DNA of 64,000 nt from Amphibalanus amphitrite (lineage: Eukaryota > Arthropoda > Thecostraca > Balanomorpha > Balanidae), in the NCBI RefSeq assembly GCF_019059575.1, contig NW_024881972.1:124001-188000 (forward strand), given 5' to 3'. The first letter of the stretch is position 1; every line of letters starts with the position of its first letter. Positions 10,701 through 25,600 of the stretch are shown one piece after another. The notes beneath the pieces were generated by a model, which was not told the origin of the DNA, did no database searches, and saw only the letters and a program-made list of their open reading frames with translations. The position numbers and the translations under genes are program-made.

Positions 10701-13700
10701 GCAAAAGGTTCCAAAATTAATTACAAAATGAATATATTTCGGACACTGTCCTTCTTCAGTTCAGAATTGCAAATTCTTATTTTGCATTCTGCAATTCTGA
10801 ATTCTGTATTTTCCGTATTTTCCGTATTTTCCGTATTCCGTATTTGCAATTCTGAACTGAAGAAGGACAGTGTCCGAAATATATTCATTTTGTAATTAAT
10901 TTTGGGACCTTTTGCATTTCGCAATCATTGAACATAAGGTTATATTTAAAAACATAGGGGAGAGCGGGGCCAGTTGAACCACTTTTTATATATTGACATG
11001 CACAGCGAGATCTAGTTGTCATATCGAAAAATGCACAATGCCATGAAAAAATATGCTCTTTTGGCTTTATTTTAAGATATGTAAAATTATGTTTCAAACA
11101 TATTTTGCTGCCAAACGCATGCTTATAAAACAGCTCTACGCCCGTTTCAAATGACCCCGATGCGAGGGTCAATTGAACCAGCCAATGGGGTCAATTGCAC
11201 CTATCCTTAACAATGGGATGTTTTCCTCTTTAAGGCCACTTTCTTAAGGAGATATTTTGTCCGGTTTACTTTTCCAAATGCTACATTCAATAGGTCGTTG
11301 GAAAGCTAAAAGTGCAAAGTTCCTCATAATAGGTGACATAAAGTACATAGACTATGGTAAAATGGGCGGATGAGAAAAATGAGAAACATCTCAGGCTATA
11401 GTGTGCTTTCAAGCAAAAGGCTGGAGAAAAAGTGGTAAAAAATTGAGCTCTAATTAACTACTATTTCAGTTTAAAAGCTCATTTCAAAGGTGGACTATTT
11501 CCTTTAATGTTTACAGCCCCTGAACAATAACCATTGCAAAGGTCACCGGGGTCCATTGAAACGGCCTCTGGCCCTGTTTCAACTGACCCTCAGAGAAGCG
11601 TTTCAATTGACCCCATCCGCTCCCGTCATCTCGCACGCGCCGTAAAGCACATGTCAAACGAGCTGGAGGGACGGCATCATGCTGAATGAAGGGCCAAATA
11701 AGGTGTTCTTCCGGAGCCAGGAGTTCTTCTTTCAGCAAACAAAGGTATATGAGATATCACAAAATATTCATCAGAACGATTTCTCCCAAACGCCCCTCAA
11801 AAACACAAAAACAAGTGTCAAATCAAAATTACCGTCCGTTTGCCGCCCAAACGCCGTTGACAAAGGAAGTGGTCGAGCGCGGATGCGCAGTGGTATCGGC
11901 AACGCCATATGTTGCATACTGTTGAAAATAATGCCATGTTTCATCTGACCCCGTGTTTCAACTGGCCCCGCTCTCCCCTATATATGTCATAATGCTGTTC
12001 ATACAAGTACTTCGCCATTTACTTGTCATAGACAAACAGTTTCAAGTGAATGCAAAGAGAACGAACATTGAAGCTGAATTTAATAATTTTAAGCTTTCAA
12101 GCTACATCTGCCTTTATTTTGGTATTTCTCCTAATCGCGAGGTGTCACTTTTTTGGCTATCCTAATAGCAATTGAAGTTTGTAAATTGATTTTGCCCAAA
12201 GCAGCCCTAGACCCTTAAGTTCCCTGACACCGCTCAAAGCAAGGCACTGGCGGTTGCGTTTAGGAGGCATGACCATTGACCAATCACCAATGACCAGTAA
12301 CCAGAAACCGAACCATCCACCCAGCCCGTATGCAGCTGGCAGGCGCGACACTAGCGGCACGGTGCGGCGGGTGGCGCAACTACTCACGTGGGGGCGGCGC
12401 CGCCTCTGTGGGGTGACACGTACACGTAGGGGCGGCTGGCCCAATACGCCATGGAAACGGACAGACAGAGACCTCAGTGGGACGGCCGTGTGGGGACCGG
12501 CCGGGGCAGAGGGGCGGAGACACCCCCTCCGTCCCTCTGTCCCGGCTGTGAACCCGTGCTCCCCTCCCCCTCAGCCTCTACAGCTAGTCAAAGTCGGTGG
12601 GTTCAGGTTGGCGGTGGTGGCAGCACACGGCTTTGGAACACACAGCGAGCGACGTGCACAGCGACTCGAATAACTACTGGAACCACGACACAGATCACGG
12701 TGCCCTGCTGATACCTCGGGTCCCCCGGAGAAACACATGAAGAGAAATACGAGGGGTCAACGGAGCTTTGTAGTTCAATTACGAAAGTAGCCATCTGCTG
12801 AGAATCAAACGGAGTACAGCACGAAGCTTTGAAACCTTTAAGGTGAGTTAAAACGGAAATTTTGAGTACCTATTAGAGGGATGGAAACAGGGAAACAAAC
12901 AGATATGAAATTAAAACAAACTGAATAATGATTGAAAATCCAATGACGTAAAATGGATATTATTTCACCAGCAACAAACATGGCAGAAATACAAAGGACA
13001 GCTCGTTAACAAACAAGATAAGAACAGCTGCCACCAGTTCCCTTCGAGTTCCAACAGCCAAGCAAAGTAGGCTCACGAATACTTTCCGCAAACACTTTTA
13101 CAGGTGAAGTTAGCCACAGTGTAACAGCACTAACAGAAACAGCGATGTTGTAAAAAAAAAACACCCAGACATTCAACGGATAACATGCAACACATGAAAC
13201 AAGGGTTGAATTTTGAAATGCCCACGTGCTATTTGAGGTGAGGGGAGGGGAGTCCCATCATAACAGACTCTAAATCATAGCGGCAGAACGTCTCCTTAAA
13301 AAATACGACGCCTTTCCAAAATCGTCAAATGCACGTAGCTATGAAATATATCCACAATGGAGCGAGTCAATCCAGATATCCCATGAACATACAGGCATAA
13401 AGTCATGCACAATGCACATTCATTCAATGACTTAGCGCACATTTATGAATTCGTGTCGGTGGTTTGCCTAATGCCTAGCTGAGTCTATTTTTCAATTTGA
13501 AGAAACTCCAGATAAATTTCCAGCTTTTACCGGACGGTGTTCAACCATATCGGGAGACCTCTTACAAACGTTTAGCCGCTTTTTATAACTTCCCCCCAAT
13601 TTTCCTAATCAACGAGATGTCATATCGAGGCAATGTTAATTTGTTCAACTTCATACCAAAGGCGTATTCATATTGTAAGTCCCTAGTGGCCACTATGCCT

Positions 13701-13846
13701 CGGAGGCAAAACGTTCCGTCGGTGGTCACTTCATGCAAGACGTTTACCTCCTAGGTCACCGAACACCTAATTCCAGCCTCTACCTACCACATTTACACAA
13801 CACAGCCTCTACACCCACCCAAAAACTACCACATTCACACAACCCC

Positions 13847-13902
<56 letters not shown>

Positions 13903-13996
13903 ACTCACTCACTCACTCACTCACTCACTCACTCACTCACTCACTCACTCACTCACTCACTCACTCTCTCTCTCTATCTCTCTATCTCTCTCTCTT

Positions 13997-14052
<56 letters not shown>

Positions 14053-16637
14053 CCTCTCTCCGCTCTCTCCTCTGCGTCGTACCCACCTGAACGTCACCAC
14101 TGAGAGTGACTGTTTGTGCTGGTGCGCCTTGGCGTCGGCCGACGGTCTACTCAAATCGTCCATACACCTGTTCAGCTCGGCCTCAACATCCTGCATGGTG
14201 TGGCCCTCGACGACGAACACGTCCTGCAGGTCGTCCGTCAGCAGCTGGCACGAGTAGCCGATGTTGATGGCCGTCTCTGGGGGGGGAGGAGGGGGGGGGG
14301 AGGCTCAGTGGAGCGTTCCCCAGCAGAACAGGGAAGCCGGGCTGATAGATTGAGCGGTGGGTCGATCGGATCAATTGCACGTCTGGATGATTAGATTGGC
14401 TACAAAGAGGCCGGAACTAGCCGGAGCCTGTTGTGTCGGTGAGTCGATTCTAAAGGCGGATTTACAACAGTTGGGCTTATACAGAAATGCGTCAGCATGA
14501 AAACGAGGACGTTCTTGCCTCTGCACCAAAAAAGCAAAACAACAAAACAGAGGGAACAACAAATGCAACAAACAAAAGCAAGCAAGCAAACAAGCAAATA
14601 AAAGAGATCAGCAAAAAATAATATTTCCTTATAAGTTGAGCAACAGCAACAACAAACGTATGCGTCTTGGCTGCAGCGTCGAGTAAGAGTCCCGAAATAA
14701 CAACACATAACCAACTTCATTTATTCGTCATTTTAATTTACATGGCTCTCACTCCGGTTTCTCACCCTGTTTGTCTCCCGTGAGCACCCACAGTCGGATG
14801 CCGGCCAGAATCAGGTTGGCGATCGTCTGCGGCACACCGTCCTGCAGTTTGTCCTCTATAGCCGTGGCACCTGAGAATTAGAGCACGCAAGTCAACCGCA
14901 GAACAATTATTCTTCTATCAAACACAAGCACAATCAGACATCAAACCTTACTCCTCTCAAAATACGAAGATAATATAATCGAACACAAAATACAAAGTCC
15001 CTCTCACACACGATACTAGCTAAGCCCTTCTTCGTCCACGGTGCCCTTGCCATCCCCCGTCCACCGCTGCCTTGCAGCCACACCAACCCACCTATCAGCA
15101 CTAGATCCTTTTCGATCTCCTCGAACAAGGCGTCCAGCTTTTCATCGCGCTCCACCAGTGAGACGGAAGCCTCGTGGTGTCGCTTCTTCCACTCCTCAAA
15201 GTACGCGTCGTCCAGCTCCTTGTACGCCAGCACGAGCGTTCGGAGGCCCTCGCCGGCGAATTTCTGTCAAGCAGAGACATTTCAGGGCGGTTAGGAGAGC
15301 GAGCAATCACATTCACAGGCATTCGCCGCCATTAGTCTTCCCAAATGAAGCTAAACGAGACACGATACCTGCAATTTCCGTCAATTCCTTAGGAAACCGC
15401 ATAATCATCAGTCAGTTGTATCGGCAGTTGCTCACAACAGCCAAAGCCTACCGACTGCCCAACCCCAATGGGCACTTCTAACCACCACGTCATGAGACCT
15501 ACCTGCCAAAGCTCGATCATCCTACTGGGAGGTACAAAACGTCATCGTAAACAAGATATCTTTTCACCCACAGCGAGCATTTACACGCCACTGCAACATC
15601 CTCTCTCTTCTCACCTGAAGATGCTCCTCCGTGCGCGCCTTCGTCTCCGGCTCCACATTGCCCAGTCTCTCGAAGACGATGTTGTCAGCTCCCTTGCAGT
15701 ACAGCCTTATTTTACCGCCGTGCCGCAGGATCACCGACATCCGCTTCCTGACGTTGTTGAAGTCGAGGATGCAAAGCACCTCGTGCTCCTCCTCTCCGCG
15801 CGGCGTGCGGATCGTGATCGAGGACGGTGTGCGGGAGAGGAACACAAAGCCGAAGTTGCGCGCGGCAGACACCAGCGCGTCCTCGTCCGGAGACTGCGCC
15901 TGGTACTTCAGTTTACCTGCGGGGAGAAGAGGAGAGGGGGAGACGATGGTCACGTTATGGCCACGGATGGTCTACTCACCACTCCTCACTGTCCTTATCA
16001 GTCGTATCGTAACTTAACTACTGATCCTTCACTATCCTTACCACATCCCCATCCCTGTCTATCCCCATTACTACCCTACATCCCATTCTCATAAGCTGCC
16101 ACCATCCCAACAAAAGGCTGGTGGGAGCTTAGACTAGGCTCCCACCATCCCTTCGTTATCCTCCTGTCTTCTTTCCGTTATCCCCTTTCGCTCCTTCTAC
16201 CCTCCTTACCATCCTTTTCCTCCGGCATCACGGTGTGACAGAGCGACAGCAGCCGGAAGAACATGTGGCTGTCCTCGTCGCCGCTGTTGACGGCATCCAG
16301 CAGCGTCTGGTCGAAGAAGCGGAATGACGGCTCGTACATGTCGTTGGCGGAAAAATCCACCGCTTGGGTGTCCTGACGGAGACACAGAAAGGGAGAATGT
16401 CAATCGGTGTGGAGGAACAAGGGCTAACTGACCTTGACGTGGATGAATGGCTTGATGCCAATGCCCATTTCCAAGCGCAAAAACACACCGGGTATCTCAC
16501 AGCTCCTTGAAAATCACCGCAGCTACGTGATATGACTGACACTGGGAAAGTTTAATATTGACTCAAAACGTCAGTGCACGACAATGACCATCACACCACC
16601 AGGCTCATCACATCCCGCCACATTATGGGCCCGACCA

Positions 16638-16670
<33 letters not shown>

Positions 16671-19600
16671 CCATCGACTGAGTGCTCACTGCTCAGCCAT
16701 CTCTCATCCATCTAGCAACATCGTCCGGCTACCAAATCAGTGCCCGCTGGCGTCACTGAATCGGAACGGGTCGATCGTCTAACAATGGAATGGGCCGTCC
16801 GGCGCCGCAAATGCGCACTTAGACCGTCTAACGCATTTCAATTAGCCAGGTTATGGCGTCACCCTAGTGACTGACACACCATTTCGAGTCTTGGTAACCG
16901 TGGCATCAGTTTCATACCATATTAAACTGTGGCGACCACAGACAACACTGAGAGGGAAAGGAAAGTGGTATGAGGCGGTTTTATCTACTTCGACCGGGGC
17001 GTGGTGACCATATCGCAATATGGGAGGTAAATTTCCCAAACTCATAGTGGAAGCCGTGACGGGGCCCCAAAATGTCACCATTAATCCATAAACTGAAGCA
17101 TATCGTTGCATAAAGAGGCCCCATAAATCATGGTGAGGTAGTATGGTCCATCACCTAATCGGAAATTATAGCTTGAGCTGGGCCTGTCATCACGAGGGCG
17201 TGGTCGCAGAGGTGACGCACGTGACTCGTGGGTCCTGAAACGTGACGTGACGAGAGAGCAGGTGGACCAGGGTTATGACACAGAATTCATCGAGGAGAGT
17301 GACTACGATGTTGCCCATTGCTCTTCACTGCTACCTGTACCATTGCACATCTTTTTATTCTGCTCGCTATCGCATAAGAAGTGTTTGTTCGGAAAGCATG
17401 CTTTCAGGATATGTCATTTTCCAATTTTCATCCACAGGATTAGCCTCTCCGCATCTTTTATCCTTCACCCCTGTCCCGGACTAGGGGTCACCCGCCCCCC
17501 CCCCCCTAGCCGGTGGGGATAGCACCCGCGTTAGCACAGCCCTCCCGGGTGATCAGCTGCGCAGTTGGGTAACCTGTCCCACCGGGACACGTCTGTCCCA
17601 CGGGGCGGGCTCAGTTGCGGCGCACCGAGTCACCGCGATGTCTCGTGCCAGCCCAATATCTCGTCTTATCCTCTCACGGCCCCCAGCCCTCTCACGGCTC
17701 ACGGCCCCGAGGTGGTCTGAAAAGGCTGAAAACTCCCACCAATGAAAAAAGCAGAAAAGTACATGCTCCAAAGGGTCCGTCAATGCTGAACTCTCAAGGT
17801 GGAGACATTATCGGTTGGTGAACAACACGAATGACCAACACAAAACGTCCATCGCAACGAGTACTGCTGGTCTAATCTTTAGAGTCTCGTCTCTGACGCA
17901 CTCAAGAGTCAAGAGGCGCTTGACCGAGGACCCACCATCCATGGGGCATACCGAGACCGTAGGCGTATCACGCACTCGCCCCTGGGAGGCACGCTCGCAG
18001 CGGGTGCAGCGCCATTCATTACGGTCCGCCCTGTCAGACATCCATTTCCCATTTAGCGCTGACGAGCGACCGACGGCAGCGATGGCCCGCCGGCGCGGCG
18101 GCTCCGGTCGCCATTTAATGGTCATTTGTCACGCTCTCCGGGCGTCCCCGTGTCCAGTAGACAAAGTAGTGTCACACACTGTGACGGGTTCGTCTGTCAG
18201 TGTCGGTCAGGTCAGCCCGCCGGCGTGACAGGGCAGTATGTCAGTGTAAAAGGTCAACCTGACAATGCAAGCTGGGCTGGCCTGTAAATGTGACAGGACT
18301 GTCAGTCAATGAATGCGTCAATCTGTCACTGTGACAGGTCACGTTTGGACCGTGGTCGAACTGTCACATATTGTGAATATGTGGGCCCATGTCAGGATTG
18401 ACATACTGCATAGCTTTACCTTCCAATGTGAATTGACGGGCAAACGTGACTCCGTGCTCTCACACAGCTTCCCTGCTCAGCCACGACAAATACCACTGAG
18501 TCAGACGGACAAAGCCCTAGACACCAGACACGTTCCAACGAACCCGGACACGAGGCAACTTAGTGGCCCTGGAGACAAGGCCGGGGCTAGAACCTAGAAC
18601 AGTCGCACAGCGTTTTGTGAGAGCGACTGCCATCATGAATGTCGTATTCTGTCGATCGGGCGCAATAGTCCGTCCGTCCCGGGCAGCGTGGTATATTGCT
18701 GCATTGTCAGCTAGCGCGGCGCCAAAGACGGAGTCGACGGCGACACGTCGTTCAGACCTCGTCGGTAGGTTATGGACATTCACGCGGCACAAACAAGCGT
18801 AGCCGTGGCGACGCGTTGCTAGGCAACAAGCGACGCCACGCAGTCGGGGACTCAGCAGCGAAGAGAAGGGACGGGGTATCAGTCGGTATATTATAGGATC
18901 ATAGAGCTAAGCCGTGATTGGTCAAACAACACAGGCTCCGCAGCAGACGAGCATCGGCGAAACGCTAACGAGGTCGTCAATCCTATTCCGAGCAACACGA
19001 TTATCCAACATGATACGAGAATTCCAAGCGTTCCACGACTTAGTCTATCCTCGAGGACATTGTTGAAACACTGAAACGTTATGGTATAAAATAATCCGCC
19101 CTCCAGCCATTGCCACTCAAAACTTGATAAAATCAATAGGTTTTTACGGAGCGAGCGAAGCGAGCAGAGTCTTTCCTTAGATTAACGGAAATTTCTGAGT
19201 ATGAGCGGCCGGCCGGCCGGCCGTGCGGACGCTTTTGCGAGGCTTATATCTCAGCAACCACTTGACCGATTTACATGCGGTAATTTTTGTAGGGTAGCTT
19301 CATTCCTTCTACCAAGTATTGTACTATTCCCGATGCATGTGGGTGACCCCTTATGTACGTGCCACGTGCAAAACGAAGAGGTGTCAGTTTTGTAATTGTT
19401 GCAATATCTCGGTAACTACTGGGCCGATTGCGCTGAAAGTTGGCATGTAGGTAGGCACCCACTAGGCAATGCATATCCATGTGCCAGAGTTGGGGTGCTG
19501 CTGCACGTGCGCACGTGCAGGGGTCGTTTCCAGATCTCGAGAACGGCTCGACCGATTGCGCTCAAATTTGGTACACAGTTGGGGACCGGTTAGTAGGGTG

Positions 19601-22600
19601 CCGTGCAAAAGTCAGTCGGGACCCATTTTGCACGTGCGCACGTGCAGGGTGTCGCTTCCAGATCTCGAGAACGGCTGGGCCGATTGCGCTCAAATTTGGC
19701 ACATCGCTAGAGACCGGTTAGTAGGGTGCCGTGCTTAAGTCAGTTGAAGGTACCCCCTCGCAATTTCGCACGTGCAAGGCGCACCCTCTCGCTCGCTCCG
19801 TTAGTCGCCCCAAAAGGCGTTATACTGGTGGTATTGAAATACGGCTAGACTGCGTCTTAACAGTTCTTAAAATGCCGCAAGACATCAAAGCAGGCCCAAT
19901 CACACAAACTGCATCTCATATCCGCGTGCGTCGAAACTTTGGCCGCCTTAGGCGCCCAGCTGACTGTAAACTCTCGCAAAGCGAAGCCACAGAGCAGCTC
20001 TCGGTCTCATTTCACTAATTAACGTGACTCCCAGGCTGCTGCATATTTCAGCATCAATCTGAACCAGACCTTAATTGGCGGTCTTTCAACTTCCAACTGC
20101 GCGGCGAGTTAGCCGAACAAAGATCGCCGGCACAAGGGAACTGGATGGCTGTGACTAAGAGTGGACTACCACAGCTAGGCCAATGAAGGTAATCTGTACC
20201 AAGAGGGAGCACCTACCCACTACATAAATTTCATATTGACAGATCGGAGATTATCTACGCCATTGTCAGTCGCGATTACACATTATTTACTGCCAGAATC
20301 CTGTCCAGGCACCAAAGCCGAGTGCAGATTCAGAGAAACCGTACATCACATGACAAAATAATCATGCCCGTGTCCGTGTCAGCGTCCCTCTCCATTTCAG
20401 CGGGTGCCACAAAACCATATGACAGCGAGACGTAACAAGTCCGTCGAGTACGAGTTGTGACAAAACAGGGTATGTAGTCGGCTTGGCATGGATACCCGCC
20501 GCGCTTGTCAGTGTCAATGTCGACTATGTTCAACGCCAGCTCTCTCAAACTGTCAATGTCAACTGCAATGTCATGGGGTCAAAGTCGGGTTTGTCTGGCT
20601 ACCCACCTCGGTTGGTTCAATGACCTCCCCGATGACTGGATCGATGAAGTCGCCATAGTTTTTCCCCGCGATCGAACACTTGTTGAATACCATGATGTTC
20701 TGCAAACAAAGCGCCAACACGTTAAACAGAGTTGAAACTATAACGAAAGCTGCCAACTTTTTATTGGAGCGATGAATCGCACCATAACACCTAATGAATG
20801 ATGATGAGACTTAAGTGGGGAAATTAAACTGAAGGAACGACGATACCGACGGCTTCATCAACTTAATTTGGCCTTCTGTGATTAAGCCTCGTGAAATATG
20901 AAGTGACGTACAAGTTGCCTAATTTCAGGCCCTCAAGCCCGTTCGCCACGACGAATAGCCTGAATTTTTCAACGAAATCATGTAACCTATAATAAAAGAC
21001 ACCAATCCGTACCTAGAGCATTCCCGGTCCTAACCTATTCCAGTCCCACTCCACCCATTCCAGCGTCATACCTGCGTCAGCGTTCCGGTCTTGTCGGAGA
21101 AGATGTACTGGACCTGTCCCAGCTCCTCGTTCAGTGTGGTGGTGCGCGCCTTGGCCGGCGTGTCTGACTTTTCGTGATACATAGCCAGGTCCCAGTTAAT
21201 GAGAAAGCTCTGCATCAGCCGGATCACCTCTACACTGAAGGGCAGAGCGACGGGGGAGGGAGAGAGTGAGAGAGTCAGAGCAATGTCGCGAGGCGGACGG
21301 GAGATGGAAAGTCGGGGACTGAACTGTGATTATATTTCCGCTAGAGACGCCCTCCAATTATATCCACGCTGGAGAGAAGAAATGGGGAGGAATAGAGCCG
21401 AGCTCAGGCAGTTAAAAGCGTGCTTCAGGGACGAATGAGCTGGTAAAGAGCAGCGCTGTTTTCAGGCTCATTAGAAAAGGACCGAAAACGAGAGAAGACG
21501 CATTATATAAGAAAGCTTATCTGACGATTAGATGACGGTTGAGATGCCTTTTGTATCACATTCACCATTACGAACAGAGACCGATACAAACGAAGTACGT
21601 AGTACGAACAGCAATGAACAATCAAATATGCATAAGAAACTTGTTCTCCATCACGAATCGATTCCACTCACCTGACATACAACGATATAGGCACAACGGT
21701 GTTGAGTACGATGGCATACGAGAAGAAGACGAGCAGCGCAGTGACCGTGGCGCCCGCAGTGGCTCCCTCGGGCGCCAGCGCGTCCCATGGCAGGTACACG
21801 CGGAAATACTGACCTGACAACCGAGAACGAAACGGTCGATACACGAAATTACAGCTGAGGAGACAGACCCGGACAGACCTACAGACCTACGGACACCAAC
21901 ACCAAACGCTCACAGACCTGACCAATCAAAACACTGACCAATCAAACGACACGGAACGCTCAACAAGCAGAAATTACACGCGGAAATACTCAAATGTCGA
22001 AAATGACACCAAACGCTCACGGACACGTCAACACAGGGAAATACTGACATGGCGACCGACACAGAGACGCTCAAGAACACACCCCAAGACATCCATAGAA
22101 ATGCTGACCCGGACGCCGCCACGAAAATAGGCTCACAGACGCACAAATAAGAAAAAACGAATTAATGTCCTGTCGTGGGCAGCACTTTCAGCGTGCCATG
22201 TGTTATATATTCACCACAACTCATTAAAAGTATAGCGCATAAAGAAATTCAAGTGAGCCATAATCACAAAGGTACCATTACCCGAGCCACAGTCCGAACT
22301 CGCCATCATTTAACGTTAGTCAAGTGTTCAAGTGGTGCAAACTGCGACTGAGCCTTTAGTTTCAAATACTAGGAACTGAATAGAAATACTGGGAAGTGAT
22401 TAACCATTCTAACGACCACGATAAGCGTGCTAGCTGCATGGGTACTCAAGCAGCTCTTATGTCGATGAAAGCCCTTTGTCGAAAAACTAAAGGCACTTGT
22501 CGACCGAATGTGGAGCAAACAAGAAAGTTAAATAACCAAACTCAGAATTTTCCTCAGATCGATAACAATCAAGATCATTTAACACATTTTGAATAAATCC

Positions 22601-25600
22601 CTTGCCTAGAAATGAATGCCCACTGACGAATTACTTTGAAATCGGCTAATCTATTTGATATTGAAACGACGGCTGTTCAAATGTACTTTGAAAGCACACT
22701 TACAAAAACATCACTCACACTCAACCCACCAAAAACACTGAAGCACCATTCCTCAAAAACAGCCTTGCCTTCGGTCCCACAGCCACCATTACCTATCGAC
22801 TCGAACGCCGATGTTTATCGTTTTCCGCCGCAAAAGCAGCTGGTACGCGGTGTCGACTCTGGACGATTGATACAGGTCCGCGCAGCCATGCTAACGCTAC
22901 CAAATGGACAGCGCGGCACTGCTGCACAGCGCCGCAGCCAGCGAGTTTGTCGTACCACAGTCACTCACCAGTTACAGTCTCCCAGATTCCGCAGGCAATA
23001 GTACAAAACAGGCACATCAGTAGCAGGAAACCCACGATCTGAAACAAACACCAAAGGGACGTGTGTCAGACAGGGGCGTGGACTAGAAGCGAAAGGGATG
23101 GGAGGGTTTGAACTTCACCCGTGACGCAGAGGGTCACAGGGGCAACAGTAACTATCACTGGTATAGCAACAGCACCGAATAACGCATCGTCATCAGGTGA
23201 ATACGTTATGGTGTATGAGCGTGTATAAATCCACCCTGGATAGGATGACCATCACAGCAAGTAAGTCGTTTCTTACGGACAGTAATTGTAAATAACCTGA
23301 ATACGATTTCATTATTACGCTCAATATAGGAATCTCCAATAAGGTTATTAGTCCCAGCCAAGCAATAAGTCCTCATACGGGCGTGGACACAATAGCTAAG
23401 CCCATTTAATCCCTATTCACAATGCCTTCGACGGCATTGATCCGCTTCAACAGAAAGCAGGCACCTGGGGGACGGAGCCAAAGAAAAAGCACATCGGTCT
23501 ATTCGGAGCAGCACTCAAGGCTCGGCAATATACGCACTGTCGCACCGATAGCAACTGACGATATGAGCCTTCTCGACATATCATGCGTCACTCAACACCG
23601 GGACACGTTCTTTAGAGGTGAAACAGGGCGTAAAAGATGCATGTTCAATGCTTGCTATTTACGCCTTCAGGCGCCCGTGCTAATACGCCTCCAAAAAGCC
23701 AACCTTTCAGCCCAAACCAAGGTGCTCCGCGATATTACACATTACAATGTGTGGCTGAATGGTACCTAAGTCGTTGGTCTACGGCGCTAGATCAACCAGT
23801 AGTCAAATTACTGAAAATGGGCCACGTGAGTCGAGCTTCCCTACTCCAACTAGCACCCACACGAGCCAACTCACCCCCAGAATAATGACATTGAGAAGCC
23901 GGTCGATGCTGGTGCGTTTGAACTTTGTTTTGCCGGAGTTCTGCATGAGTTTGGTGTCACGGCCGGCGAAGATGACCACGCCGTAGCACCACTGCGTGTT
24001 GCGCAGCACACATCCCCGCAGCAGAATCTTGTCGTTGTCCAGCGCGAACCTGACGGCAGAGAGGTGACGGGTCAGTGAATGGAGGTCGCCGGGGTCGGGC
24101 GAAAGGGTTCAGAAGGGACGACCGATGGTCAGCCGGGTCATATGGACAAAGAGGGGCTGCAGAGGTCCGAGTAAGACGGTTCCCTGGGGACCAGGCCAGT
24201 TGGACAGGACCATGGCAGCAGTGAGAGCCCACATGGGATTGTACCAAGCGTGCTGGGTCACTGGCAATTTGATGAATACATCGTGAAGTCTTAGGATGAG
24301 CCGCACTGACTGGACACTGAACAGTGCTCGATACAAAAAGAGCATCATACGTGAATACACGACGCAAAGGTCCAAGTTCAGCACAGGCGAGCCATTCCGC
24401 CATCCCTTGCACAAAATTGGGAGGTTAGTTATTACAAAAAATATTTCACAGCTCATAGCTGGCCTATCTATCGACCAAATATCCATAACCCAACGTTCAT
24501 TCCATTCACGTACGCATTAAGTTAGGCGAAACAGCCAACTCCAACAGCCACAGCGTGAACTTCTCCCTGAAACGGCCCAAACTCCTGGAACTTATCCATG
24601 CTTAAAGCTAAAAGTCCATACGGAGCCACGCCAGAACTCTCTTGAGGGGCGAGAAACGTTGTTCCCGAGCTGAGCCGAAGCGATCAAAGGTGCCACTGTG
24701 ACGAAAATACACCCCCGCGCTCGTCCGTTGAGGAACAGTGGTGTCATTTTGCGCACGTTTCTAGTGTCATCACCATCAGGCGGTGCAGTTTCTTAGAATG
24801 ACGCTGAGAATGGTGTCGTTTGATGTGAGGCTTATATTGGATGGGACGCACAGAGGACAAATGTGAAATGGGACTGAATGCAAAACGTGTTTTGGGAGTG
24901 CCGGTGACAAAACAACAGCAACAACAATGTGCTGGCAAGGACCACACTTTTTGGAACAAGACGTCTCTAATGGTTGTAAGTAATCCGCAGATATGCAAAC
25001 CGGCGAAAATGCAAAAGTCCCATCAGCAATCAGCATGCTATGGTCGTTTAGGATCTAACGCCTACAACATTCCATGATAAAAGAAAGCAGCGCAAGCGAA
25101 TGCATGATTATCATTGGTTCGCGTCTGTACACACTACACACTATTACACAGTCAACACGTTCCTTTGCGAGCTCGGTTATGGCGAAAGAAACCTCTCATG
25201 GCAAACACAAACCTTCAATTTGTGTCAATACCAGCAAATTGGATAGCGAGGTCGCAGCAAATACCGACGTCATTGCAAGTCGGCGCCCCTAGGCATAAAG
25301 GAACTTCAAGCTTCATGACATTCAGCAAGATGAAACATAAGTCGACCTCCAACGAATGTCTAGGTACTTTACATTCTCCTGACGGCCCAGGTAAAAAAGG
25401 ATTCACTTTTTCTAATTCACCACTTGTTAGGTAAAGATATATTGTTCTTATTTGATTGTTTTATTCTACACGAATAACACAAAAGTCAGTCGGAACATAC
25501 TGCACCATGAAACATCGCCGCCTAAGCATCGCCATTTTTTCTTTCAATCCTTCTTTTCCATCATCGCAATCAATTGAACACAATATCCTTCCTTCCCGAT

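Larger units (their letters stand above)
9223..14086 (-). other. Intron 15, 4.9 kb, repeat-rich
   Basis: Contains the minisatellite at about 9310-9495, three TGACGTCA octamers near 10.0-10.2 kb, the foldback palindrome at 10660-10956, the TA-flanked MITE at 10957-11978, a GC-rich patch at 12350-12560 and the (TC)n tract at 13851-14062. It interrupts the least conserved part of the P domain, so an optional exon could be missed here. Confidence 0.7.
16373..20606 (-). other. Intron 10, 4.2 kb
   Basis: Holds an (ATC)n tract at 16639-16668, a TGACAG-rich stretch at about 18180-18370 and the GAGCGAGCG-ended element at about 19146-19801. Exons 10 and 11 join in phase and match the family directly, so no missing exon is required. 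Confidence 0.75.

Noticed and set aside
10692-10924. Two 67-codon frames on opposite strands with nearly the same protein
   Set aside because: Both come from reading the 115-bp palindrome from either side.
13733-14257. 174-codon plus-strand frame of Leu/Ser and Thr/His/Ser repeats
   Set aside because: Translation of the (TC)n and (ACTC)n microsatellite and the antisense of exon 15.
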